From Neocallimastix lanati (nom. inval.) (taxonomy: Eukaryota > Neocallimastigomycota > Neocallimastigomycetes > Neocallimastigales > Neocallimastigaceae), in NCBI GenBank assembly GCA_016946835.1, contig JACVTC010000076.1, positions 680,001-715,000 of the forward strand: a stretch of DNA of 35,000 nt. Reading direction: 5' to 3'. Made by a program: the position numbers and the translations under genes. Below are positions 12,051-23,234 of this stretch, one piece after another. The notes beneath the pieces are model-generated. The model saw nothing but the letters and a program-made list of their open reading frames with translations. It did not search any database and was not told the origin of the DNA. The number at the start of each line of letters is the position of its first letter. Position 1 is the stretch's first letter.

Positions 12051-13304
12051 CATTATTTTTGAAGTTACCAATGTTTTTTGTATAATTAATTAATTAATTA
12101 ATTTACATACTAATAAAAATAATAATAATAAAATGAAAAGATTTTAATTTAAATCCAAAGATAATAATAAATAATAAATAAAATAATAATAATTATTTAT
12201 CCATTCTTATGGAATATCATAATATATATATAATCTTTTTTTTTTTAAAAAAATAAATAAATAAATGATCTAAATAGAAAGACTATTCAATAATTCTTAT
12301 TTTGTATGGAAAAAAGGATAATTTTTTATCTTAATGGAATGGAATAATTAAATAAAAAAATAAAATAAAATAAAATAAAATAAAAAATAAAGTAAATATA
12401 TAAAAATAAATAAATAATAAAAATTTACCAAACAAACAACTTTTAGAAAAAAATAAAAATAAAAATAAAAATAAAAATAAAAATAAATGGATATGAAAGA
12501 TTTTAATAAATTCGATCATTTAATCCACTTATTTTCTTTTATTCTAGTTTAGTTTTAGTTTTAATCTCTCTTTTTTTTTTTATTATTTTATTTTTTTTAT
12601 TTTCATTTTTTTTTTGATTCGTCATTCATCGATTAGATTGAATTATTAATGAAATAAGGGATCATCTTTTCTTCTTTTTCTTCTCTTTTCATTGTATTAT
12701 TATTATTTATTAGTATTATTATTTTAATTTTTTTTTTTTTAAATAATGAATTTTCCATTTAATCAATCTTTTAATTATTCATGATATTATATACATATAT
12801 ATATAATCTTTTTCTCTCTCTTTTTTTTTTTTTTATTCTTATTTTTATTTTTAATTTTTAAAAAAGATAAAAGTCAATTTATACCATTTAAACAATAATA
12901 TAAAAGATTAAAAGAAAAATAAAGATTAAAAAAAAAATAATAATAATAATAATAATAATAAAATAATAATAATAAAATAATAATAATAATAAAATAATAA
13001 TAATAATAATAATAATAAAAAATAAAAATAAAATAAAATAAAATCGATCTTTTTTAAAAATAACAAAAAAAAAAAATTATACTACTGATTGATTATTTCA
13101 GAGATTCGCATAAATGATCATAAATTCTATTTTATTTTTATTTTTATTTTTATTTTTATTTTTTTTTGTCTCTCTGTCTATTTACTTTTTGTTGCTTTTT
13201 TATTTTTTTTTTTTTTATTTATTTTTTTTTTTTATTTTTTTTATATAATTTAAATAAAATAAAAACTTTTTAAAATAAACTACTTTCTTTTCATTTTTTT
13301 TTAC

Positions 13305-13590
13305 ATCGATTATAATTTTTTTTTTTTTTTTAAATCAATTATAAATTTTTTTTTTTTTTTAAATCAATTATAAAAAAAATTTTTTTAATACAATATTTCA
13401 TAAAATCAATATAATTATTATCATCATCATATTTATATTAATTTATAATATTTTTTTTTTATTTAATATTCCATAAGATCAACCTAATCATCATCATATA
13501 TATTAATAATAATATTTTTTTAATAATATTCCATAAGATCAATTTGATCATCATTATCATATATATATATATTAATAATAAAAGTATGAT
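13305..13590. repeat. Two adjacent degenerate tandem repeats
   Basis: Three units of AATCAATTATAA plus a T tract (about 32 bases each) lie at 13305-13390. They are followed by three units of about 60-70 bases carrying ATATTYCATAARATCAA and ATCATCATNATCATATA at about 13390, 13465 and 13525. The second set has diverged clearly, so it is older. Confidence 0.7.
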
Positions 13591-14124
13591 TCATCTTAAG
13601 AGTTAAAAAATTTTTTCATATTCCTTTAAATTATTTTAATTTAATTATTTAAACATTAAATTTATTCTAATTTTCAATATCAATTCATCTAATTTTAAAT
13701 AAACATTTCATATTTACATAACACTTTTTTTTTTTTTTTAAATAAAAAAAAAATAAATCATCAATTTAATATATAATTAGAATAAAAATATTTTATATTA
13801 AAAAATTTTTTTATTCTATTTTAATTTTATTTTGATTTAATTACTGATTCAAGAATAATATAAAAGTATTAAAAGAAAAGGAATAAAGAAAAAGAAAAAA
13901 TATAATTAAAAAATTCTTTTTTTTTTCCTTAATAGAATGAAATATTATTTATTTATTTAATTCTCCTTTATTTTATTTTTATTCTTATTTTTATTTTTCT
14001 TTATTTAAAGAAGTGTTCATTTTGTTTGCTTATAATTATTATTTTTTTTTTTTTTAAATATTTTAATATTATTCTATGATTTTTTTTTTTTTTAAAAAAT
14101 ATATATTTTATTATATTTATTTAA

Positions 14125-14165
14125 GAACTCCGTAAGATCGGGTCAATGGTTAACGCGTATACCCT
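14125..14165 (+). other. tRNA 5'-half-like islet (no 3' half found)
   Basis: The stretch GGGTCAATGGTTAACGCG resembles a tRNA D-arm and A box (compare TAGCTCAATGGTTAGAGCG). It is flanked by unusually G+C-rich bases and contains the palindrome ACGCGT. No anticodon arm or B box (GGTTCRANNCC) follows; the sequence becomes pure AT within 20 bases. It could be a truncated tRNA, the head of a tRNA-derived element, or chance. I do not call it a tRNA gene. Confidence 0.25.
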
Positions 14166-14987
14166 TAGTTTTATTAATATTATATATATATATTTTTTTT
14201 TATAAAAGTACTTTAATTACTTTAAAATAAATATATTATCAAAATTTTTTAAGTCTATTACTTAATAGTAAATAATATATATATTATTATACCATAATAT
14301 TATTAGATTATGTTGATACTTTATTATTTTTATTATTATTTTATTAAAGAAAATTAAGGAAGATTCAAATGGTATTAAATAGTAATAAATAAAATAAAAA
14401 CTTAACTGGAAATTAGCAATTTTTTTTTTTTTATAATTTCGCTTTAATAATATTTTTAATATTTTTAATAATCTTTTATTTATTATATGTAATATAAAAA
14501 TAAAATGAAAGGGGAAAAGAAAATAAGATAAAAAAAAGAAAAAAATAGAAAAAAAAAGAAAAAAATTAAAAAAAAAAAAAAGGAGTACTTTTTTCTTTCT
14601 TTTATAATAATAAAAAAGTTCTAATCTTTTTTTTTTCTTTTTTTTTTTTCTTCTTCTTCTTTTTATAATTGTATAAAAAAAAAATTAAAAAAAAAAAAAA
14701 TTTTTTTTTATTTTTTATTAATTTTTTTATTATATGACATTCCCATAAATATTTATCATAAATAGATATACTATGATATAATAATGAATCAATTGAATAA
14801 TAAATGATTATTCACGTGATCAAATTTGTAGATTTTTAAATCGTGGAATTGGTGGATAGTGGAAAGTGAATCCATCATTTTTTAGTAATTCAAAAGTTAC
14901 TTTAATATGTTTATATGTTTATATTGAAATATATCTTCTTTAATTACTATTAGATATTATTTATTTTATATTTAATACAATATCTTA

Positions 14988-15910
14988 TTAAATAAATAAT
15001 AAATAATAAATAATAATTAAAAGAGTATTTATTAATAAATAATAAATAATTGAATAATAATAAAAAGAGTATTTATTAATAAATAATAAATAATTGAATA
15101 ATAAATAATGGAATAATAAATAATAAAAAAGAGTATTTATTAATAAATAATAAATAATAATAAAAAAAGTATTTATTAATAAATAATAAATTATAAATAA
15201 TAAATTATAAATAATAATTAATAAATAATTGAATAATAAATAATAAATAATAAACAATGGAATAATAAATAATAAATAATAAATAATTAAAAGAGTATTT
15301 ATTAATAAATAATAAATAATAAATAATAAAAAGAGTATTTATTAATGAATAATAAATAATAAATAAAAAAAAGATTATTTATTAATAAATAATAGATAAT
15401 AAATAATAAATAATAAAAAAAGTTATTTATTAATAAATAATGGAATAATAGAAAATAAATAATAAATATTTAATAATTAACGATGGAATGATGGAATAAT
15501 AGATAATAAATAATAAATATTTAATAATAAACGATGGAATAATAAATGATAAATAATAAATAAAGTATTTATTAATAAATAATAAATAATGGAATAATAA
15601 ATAATAAATAATAAATAAAGTATACTAATAAATAGTGGAAAGAGTATTGATTAATAAACAATAAATAATAAATTATAAATAATAAATAATAAATATTAAA
15701 ATAATTAAATAATGGAATAATAAATAATTAAATAATAAATAATTAAATAATGGAATAATAAATAATTAAATAATAAATAATGTAATAATGTAATAATAAA
15801 TAATTAAATAATAAATAATTAAATATTAAATAATTGAATATTAAATAATTAAATAATAAATAATGGAATAATAGAATAATAAAAAAAGTATTAATAAATA
15901 ATAAATGAGA
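14988..15910 (+). repeat. Largest cluster of the AGAGTATTTATTAATAA family
   Basis: About eight recognisable units, AAAAGAGTATTTATTAATAA or shortened forms such as AAAGTATTTATTAA, lie between 15020 and 15600. They are mixed with AATAATGGAATAATAAATAA linkers. From 15640 onward the core is lost and only AATAAATAATTAAATAAT words remain. The orientation matches the 11.1 kb array. Confidence 0.85.
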
Positions 15911-16099
15911 ATTAATTAATTATTATTAAATAATAATATCATTCATTAATATTAGAATTTTGAAATTATTATTGATGCTTTTTTTAATTCTATATTAATG
16001 AAATAAACAAAATGATTTTTTTTTTTTTTTAATTAATATTTAGTAATTTTTAATAAATCATTTTTAATTCTTTTTTTTTTTTTTTTTTTTTTTTTGTTA

Positions 16100-16201
16100 T
16101 GAACTTATAATATATATATGGACGAGAATTCACAGGACTACTCACTGCACTATTCTTTTGTCATATCGGTACGACAGTGGGCACTCTTGGTAATGAAAGT
16201 G

Positions 16202-16232
<31 letters not shown>

Positions 16233-18884
16233 AAACCTCTAAAAAAAAAAAAAAAAAAAAAAAAAGTAACTCAAGAGAACTACTGATGATTAATTATTGT
16301 ATTAGTAAGATATTCCGTAAGCCCCATAATCAACGGGAACAGTAGACCCATGTGACCTGTGAACTTTTTTTTTTTTTTTTTTTTTTTAGGAGTTGTTCAC
16401 TTAAATTGTCTCCGTTCCTCCTCCTCCCCTCCAGTATCGAATGGTTTAGCTCATCTAAAGCTGAAATTTCTACACCAAGAAGGAATATATATAATTATGC
16501 TTGTTTATAAAATTTCTCCTATTCTAAAATACTAGAATAAGAAGGAAGTTAGGAAAGATTCCTTATTTTATTGGCAAAATAAGATTAAAAAAGTTATCGA
16601 TAAAAATCTAAAAAAAAAAAAAAAAAGATTTACATCAACATAGAGAAAAGAAGAAGCATTTCAAATATTCAATGGGATAAAAGATAAATCACCTTTTCCA
16701 TAGCAATCGCAGAATTTAGGATAATTGTTAAAAACTCTACTACTTCTAATTGCTATTGTGGTATTGCATTTGTAATCAGATCTTAATCTTATAAATCCAG
16801 TTAAAGTCTAAACTTAAATTGATGAGGGGAGGTATGAAGTATTCAAGACTGACCTTGAATCGATTTTCTTGTATTTATAAATTTGAAGTTATATTGTAAA
16901 TTCTTACTTTTTTAATTCCTTCCTTGAGATTTAGTTAACATCAGACCCATAAGATTTCAATAAATAATCTCTTTGAATTTAGTGATCATCTTTTTTTCCT
17001 AATTTTCTTGGAGAGCATTCCGTGATCTTTTTTTTTTTTTTTAATTCAAATCAAGAATAAACATGGCATGGTAAAAGTGGTATAGTTTATGAGATCTTTA
17101 ATGAGGATACATTTTGAATTTTTCCATTTTACTAAAAAAAAAAAAAAAAAACATTTTTTATTTGAAGGGAAGCACAAAAACTAGCAATTGGAAATACCTT
17201 GAAGATTAGATTACGAAATAAGGCATAACATAAAGAGTAACCGTTGAGTTTCAGTGGGTACCATTTAGAAATAACTCTTTAGGTTTTTTTTTTTTTTTTT
17301 TTTCTTTTCAATGTTAAGATAATCTTTCTTGTTCGAAGGAGGCAGAATCAATACACCACAATAATGCTGTATTAATTAAGAATTGTTTTTTTTGTTTGAA
17401 CCTAAAAAAGTGGAACAAAAATATAAATGCTTTGTTTATAATATATAATGGAATAATAGAATCTCGTAAATGTTAATAGAACTTCAATATTGAATAAAAA
17501 AAAAATTAGAGAAAGAAAATAAGAATTTTTTTTTTTTTTTTTTTTAATATTAGTATTAATCATATGTGATAATAGGCTGAAGGAAAAGATCCTTACTGAA
17601 AGGGTGATACCTAAGTAGTTAAATAGTACATAGGATTCATTATAGGGATAGAATACATATCAAGATGAAATGTGGATTCTTCATAACCAAGAATATGAAA
17701 CAAAATTTAAAGGGTTTTATAATCATCCTAGTGCATTTATTGCTACCAAAAGATATTTCATTTTTATTAGCTCAATAACAACAACAAACAAACAAACAAC
17801 AACAACAACAACAACAACAATAACAACAATAGCAAAAAAAAAACATGACGAAGAAGGTAGAGCCTTTAATTTTCATTCACTAGGAGGGGGCTATAAGAAC
17901 AATATCATCATCAGCAAAAAAAAAAAAAAAAAAAAAAAAAGACCACCACACCATTTTTTTTTTTTTTTTTTTTTTTTTTGTTATTACCAATACTATGATT
18001 ACCATCTGAAAAGGAAAGATTTTTATGGAAAGATAAGAAGGTAGGATAATGATCAGAAAAAAAAAAAAAAAAAAAAAAAAAACATTTTGCAAATGAACAA
18101 GCAAAAGATAAATGTATATGAGGAATCATAAGCTTTATTGTTAGATAATATGGTTCGATGTAAGATGATTTTATAACCTTTTAGAATAAGTAATACTACT
18201 ACCAGTAAAATTTAGCAACAGTCCAGTCAGGGAAAAATTTTTGATAGATATACTTCCTTAAATTTCTATTTAAGTTTTTTTTTTCAAAAGGCGTATTAAA
18301 ACATTTTATAAGAACAGCAGGTGAATTTTCATTATTATGACTATTTAAAAATCATTTTTCCATTTCAGAGGAAGCATTTAAACTTGCTTCAGGTCAATCT
18401 ATATTGAGGAAAGTAGATATTACCCAATAGAACATTTTTTTTTTTTTCAATTTCAAAAATGACTGTTAGGCTAACTGATATATAATGTAATCGTAGTTAG
18501 CATATTCATCAGTAATATAAGTAAGAATTATGAATGTCAATATATATATATATATATAAACCTCTCATTCCAAGGGATTTTGGAATTAGCACGAAAAAAA
18601 AAAAAATTAGAATTATAACCAAAAAAATAGGAGAGTTCCCTTTCAAGAAGAACTTTTCCTTTACCAATTTCCTGAAGACATATATACATACAGGTTTAAA
18701 AATAAATATAGAATTTTAAATACATAACACCGTATATCTCTTTTCAGAATTTCAACCATTTTCTATTCCAGCAAAAGCATAAATTGAAGAAAGAAGAGCT
18801 GGAATAAAGATGACATGAATAGAATTTTCTGAGCATACCAAAAAAAAAAAAAGAAAGAAAGAAAAAAAAGAAAAAAGGATTTAA

Positions 18885-18928
<44 letters not shown>

Positions 18929-19430
18929 TTTATTATAATTGAATAGGCGGTCATTAGAATTTGAAGAACAACCTTTAACATTTTTTTTTTTTATAATTAA
19001 TTTTTAACAAAGGAATGAAGATCATCATTTAACAAATCATAGAATGGTTTTAAAGGTATTAACTATTGAGAGCCTTTATTTTAATAATAAAATAAGAATC
19101 ATATATAGGTGAAAAATTTTCTTACTATTGAAAAGATGATATTAAAAAAAAAAAAAAAAAAAAAAAAGGAATTAGATAAATTACTGATACAATTGTAAAG
19201 TTTTTTTTTTTCTGACCAATTTTTGAATTTATGAATGAATATCATGTAAAAATTTGTTGAATAATATAGAGTTGAGTTCATCCTACGGGCAATAATTGTA
19301 AGATAATCAAAATAAATAATATTATAAAATTTGAAGTTTAAATTTGAGATAATTATAGTTTTATGATAAGCTTAGTGAATAGATATTAAGAGGTAAGTTT
19401 ATACTTTTTTTTTTTTTTTTTTTTTTTTGT
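16100..19430. other. G+C-richer block interrupted by A/T homopolymers, no long ORF
   Basis: The base composition differs from the flanks: much fewer AATAAT words, more G and C, and complex unique sequence. It is broken every 60-400 bases by runs of about 12-30 A or T, for example near 16069, 16203, 16241, 17285, 17917, 17955, 18056, 18892 and 19144. In this genome such composition usually marks exons. However, every frame is stopped quickly, apart from a 124-codon frame (17670-18044, plus) and short peptides. I cannot assemble a convincing spliced gene on either strand. Possible readings are a decayed gene or mobile element, a long non-coding RNA, or many small exons of an unrecognised gene. 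Confidence 0.55.
17670..18044 (+). pseudogene. Short open frame, possible relic of a coding sequence
   Basis: It starts MWILHNQEYETKFKGF, runs through a (CAA)n Thr tract, a plausible middle (HDEEGRAFNFHSLGGGYKNN), then poly-Lys and poly-Phe from homopolymers, and stops at 18044. The non-repetitive parts look protein-like, but homopolymers inside the frame and stops just upstream argue against an intact gene. No family is recognised. Confidence 0.25.
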
Positions 19431-19925
19431 AAAACATAATATTGAAGTTTGACTATTGTTGAGAATAATAAATCAAATTATTAGTAGTAGAATCAATGGA
19501 TTAAACTGTAAATATATTATAAAGTAAAAATTCATATAAAGTAATAAAGTAAAAGGAATAAAGATAATAAAATATTAATATAATAATCCGTAAAGTAGAA
19601 GAAGGGAAAAGATAAGTACCTTGATTTATTTATAAGTAGAAGAAGAAAGTAAGAGAATAAATAAATAAAGAAAGAAAGAAAGAAAATGAAGGATAAAGGA
19701 ACAGAGAGAAACAGAATAAAAAGAAAAAAAAAATATAAAATATATATATAAAAAAATATTAAATATAAATGTATATATATATAAATATATATATACATAT
19801 ATTATTAAAAAAATAATAATAAACAAAAGATAAAACAAATAAAAAATTAGTAAAGAAAAAAATAAAATAGTTCCAAGAAATAGTTCCAAGATCCTTCATA
19901 ACAAAACACAAAAAACTAAAAAAAA

Positions 19926-19962
<37 letters not shown>

Positions 19963-20021
19963 TTTTTTTTTTTGATTAAAATAGAAATAAAAAAATGAAA
20001 TCGAAATCGGTAAATTAAATT
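19431..20021. other. AT-rich and purine-rich non-coding stretch
   Basis: Plus-strand purine-rich sequence (about 19590-19730, GAAAGAAAGAAAGAAA type) is followed by (AT)n and a long A tract then T tract near 19928-19972. The minus-strand frames here give Phe/Ile/Tyr-rich artefacts only. Confidence 0.6.
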
Positions 20022-20180
20022 TCCTAACGCGCCTCCAGCGACCGATCACTAATTTTTAATATTCTAGTGGAACTAACCTTTCTTGTCTCATGAGAAATGC
20101 TGATAGTAATATCCCCTCCTCAGAGAGACACCATATCTATTTCTGGTGCTAACCCTCCTCCTCCTCCTCAGGGGTTAATT
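20022..20180. other. G+C-rich islet with inverted repeats
   Basis: It contains TAACGCGCCTCCAGCGACCG and a CCTCCTCCTCCTCC run, in sharp contrast to the flanks. The arms CACCA (about 20129-20133) and TGGTG (about 20144-20148) can pair, and CCCCT and AGGGG can pair around them. A 57-codon plus-strand frame (ATG at 20097) includes ISPPQRDTISISGANPPPPP, then runs into a T tract. A minus-strand frame is protein-like apart from one TGA. It may be an exon remnant, a promoter islet or a structured RNA. Confidence 0.35.
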
Positions 20181-20198
20181 AAATATACATATATAAAT

Positions 20199-20235
<37 letters not shown>

Positions 20236-21123
20236 TATCTTTTTTTTTTTTTTTAAATCGACCACTATGATCAATCTTAAATTTCATATATATATACATA
20301 TATGTATAATTAATAAACATGGCTGGTTTAGAACGAATCAATTTACATATTACATATATATAAATATATATATATATATAAAAAGGAATATAATGAATAA
20401 TGAATATAATAATAGTTTAATCAAAAACTAAATAATAAAAATATAAAATATACTACTTTACTAACTATTGCTTGTTAAAAAAAAAATAAAAAGAAATATT
20501 TATATCTATATCTATGTCTATTTAGATATTTAAATATTTTAATTTTTATTTATTTTATTTTTATTTTTATTTTTTTTATAAATTTATAAATATTTATTTA
20601 TTTTTATTTTTTATTTTTATTTTTTTTTTTTTTTTATTATTATCTTTGAATAATTTTTTAATTTTAATAATTTATTTATATATTTTATATATTTTTATAA
20701 TTTTTAAATATGATTATTTTACAAAAAAAAATTTTTTTAGATAGTTCACTTTGTCGTTTTTACTTCTTTTATAAAAGTTATTAGGATTTAAAATTAAATA
20801 TTAAAATAGTAATAATTAAATTATTAAAAACTAAATATTAAAAAAAAAAAAAAAAAAAATTAAATATTAATAATTAAAAAAAAAAAAAAATAAAAAATAA
20901 AAAATAATAATAAAATAAAATAAAATAAAAAGAAAAAAAAAAAAAAAATTCTGAAAATAAAATAAAAATAAAAAATAAAAAATAAAAATTTCTTTCTTTC
21001 TTTTCTTTTCTTTTCTTTTCTTTCTTTTATATATACATATATCTATATATTTATAATTTTTTATTTTTTTTTTATTTTTACTTTTTATTTTTTTTTTTAT
21101 TTTTTTTTTATTTTTTTTTCTTC
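20181..21123. other. AT-rich spacer 3' of the TAF1A gene
   Basis: It holds long T and A tracts, (AT)n, A/TTTTT repeats and a TTTCTTTTCTTTTC pyrimidine run at 20992-21027. It lies downstream of the minus-strand TAF1A gene and must hold its 3' end. No gene is seen. A short ATG frame at 20319 stops after 14 codons. Confidence 0.65.
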
Positions 21124-22247
21124 TTAAAATGTTAAAAATTGTATTCCAAATATATATTTAATGAGGTAACTTGGAATGGAATGTTTTACACAAATTTGAT
21201 GACATTTTGAAATTAATTCTTTTAAACGTTCCAATTCGAAATTGGTATTGATATCGATAAGAGTTGGATTCAATTCTTCATAATTATCTACTATTTCTTC
21301 ATCAATGGCATTCATTTTTTCCTTAATGGTCTGTTCTAATTGATTAATAATGAAAAGTTTATTCTTTTTTCCTTCAATTTTTTTCTTCCCTTTCTTTTCT
21401 TTCCTTTTCTCTTTTTCCGTTGCTTCTTCCTTTTCTTCTTCTTCTTCCCCTCCTCCTAAGAAACCTTGATCATTATTTTGATAGACATAATCAATGGAGG
21501 GTTTCAATTCGTCCAATTGATCGTCATCAAGTTCCATGAGTCGTTTCTGTAATTCTTCAAAATAAACGACTTCGTAGGGATGATCTTTTTCAAATTTTAA
21601 AAATTCTATATGGAAAGTGGAGATTCCATAATATTTCAGTATATAAAATACATTCATATTACGATAATTTCGGTAGAATGCTTTTAATTTAGGTAATTTG
21701 GTGAGTAAAAGATCGCGAATTTCAAAGATATCTTTTTGATATTCTTGATTTTTAAGGTAATCTGGTAGATAAACTTTATTTAAACAGTTAAATTCGGTAG
21801 CAACTCTTTCTAAAAAGGATTTTACTTTTTCATTAATGATCTTCTGTTTAGCGATATCTTTTCGTATGACATAATTTATTAAACATGCAGGTACCGATTT
21901 ACCTAGAATAATTTTTAAATCTTTTAAGTCTTCTTTTCCTTGATTTTTATTTATGGTATCCTTTATGGAATGTTGATGTTGATGATGAGATGAAGATGAA
22001 GATGATAAGGACGAAACATGAGCTTTTATTTCTTGTTCACTACATTCTGGATAAATTTCAGTTTCGGTGAAACCATGTTTGAGGATAACTTTTTTTAATG
22101 ATGATGGTATATTATAAATATAATTACTTTTTAAATCCTTATTTTTACCATAGATATAAACAGAACAAATGGCTCTATATACAAAGAATTCTTTTTTTTT
22201 TTTAATTTTTAATTTTAAATTTATTTTTTTCATTATTATTATTATTA

Positions 22248-22290
<43 letters not shown>

Positions 22291-22383
22291 TAGAATATAA
22301 ATAAAATGAATATACATTGAATTAAATTAAATAGTTAATATTATAATTATAAATAATGAAAAGAATAAAAGAAAAAAAGATTG

Positions 22384-22420
<37 letters not shown>

Positions 22421-23187
22421 GAAATTTTAAATTTAATTATAATCTTTATTTTAAATAATTAAAGAAATAAATAAAAGTAATGACAATAACAACAACAATA
22501 ATAATAATATTAAATAATACTAATATTAATACTATTACTATTACTATTACTACTAATAAAAGAGATAATTAATAAAATTTATTATTATTGTTGTTATTGT
22601 TATTTTTTTACTTTTAAATTTAAATTTACTTTTTTTTTTTTTTTTTTTTTTTAAAATTTCATTAAGATTTATTAACTTACTTTCTGATCCATTAATGTTT
22701 TTGATATCAATAGTCTTATTTTCAAAATGAAAAGATTTCCACCAATCTCTTCTATTTTTCCAAAATTCTTGATCAATACCTATATATTTTTCACTTTATT
22801 TTTTTATTATTATTATTAATTTTTATAATATATATATAAAGTTTATTATTTATTATTATATTTATATAAATTTAATTATCATTAGAAAAAAAAAATAAAA
22901 AAAAAAAAAAAAAAAATTTACTTTATAATAAATAAAGTTTCTGCTAGTATTTTCCATATTTTTGGACTATCCGTTTCAAAATCTAAACGTTCAATTAGTA
23001 ATTTCAAAATTAATTTTATGTAATGAAGTGATGATTTTTCCACTGGTAATGATTGTGAATACTCTTTTTTAACTTTTTCCTCTATTAATAATAATAATAA
23101 TAATAGTAATAATAATAAAATAAAATTAAATTAAATAAAATTAATATTAATAAAATATATAAAAATAATTAAAAATTTTATTTAAAA

Positions 23188-23234
<47 letters not shown>

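Larger units (their letters stand above)
12051..14987. other. Gene-free AT-rich sequence with homopurine and homopyrimidine tracts
   Basis: No supportable gene. It contains (AAT)n near 12935-13020, A/TTTTT runs, and a purine block followed by a pyrimidine block (about 14502-14650), able to fold back. A CACGTG palindrome within TTCACGTGATCA lies near 14812-14823. A G+C-richer islet lies near 14125-14165 (listed separately). Short minus-strand open frames here are simple-sequence artefacts. Confidence 0.6.

Noticed and set aside
16430-16500. tRNA-like arms (TTTAGCTCATCTAAAGCT)
   Set aside because: There is a D-arm-like hairpin but no B box, T-arm or pairing acceptor stem.
16100-19430. Reading the block with a ciliate-type code (TAA/TAG as Gln)
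   Set aside because: It removes some stops but gives no recognisable protein, and the neighbouring genes clearly use the standard code.
19532-20049. Three minus-strand frames of 87-96 codons (Phe/Tyr/Ile-rich)
   Set aside because: They arise from plus-strand purine runs and (AT)n; there is no complex sequence in them beyond the edge of the 20.0 kb islet.
20319-20363. Short ATG frame beginning MAGLERINLH
   Set aside because: It stops after 14 codons, and no donor or following exon could be supported.
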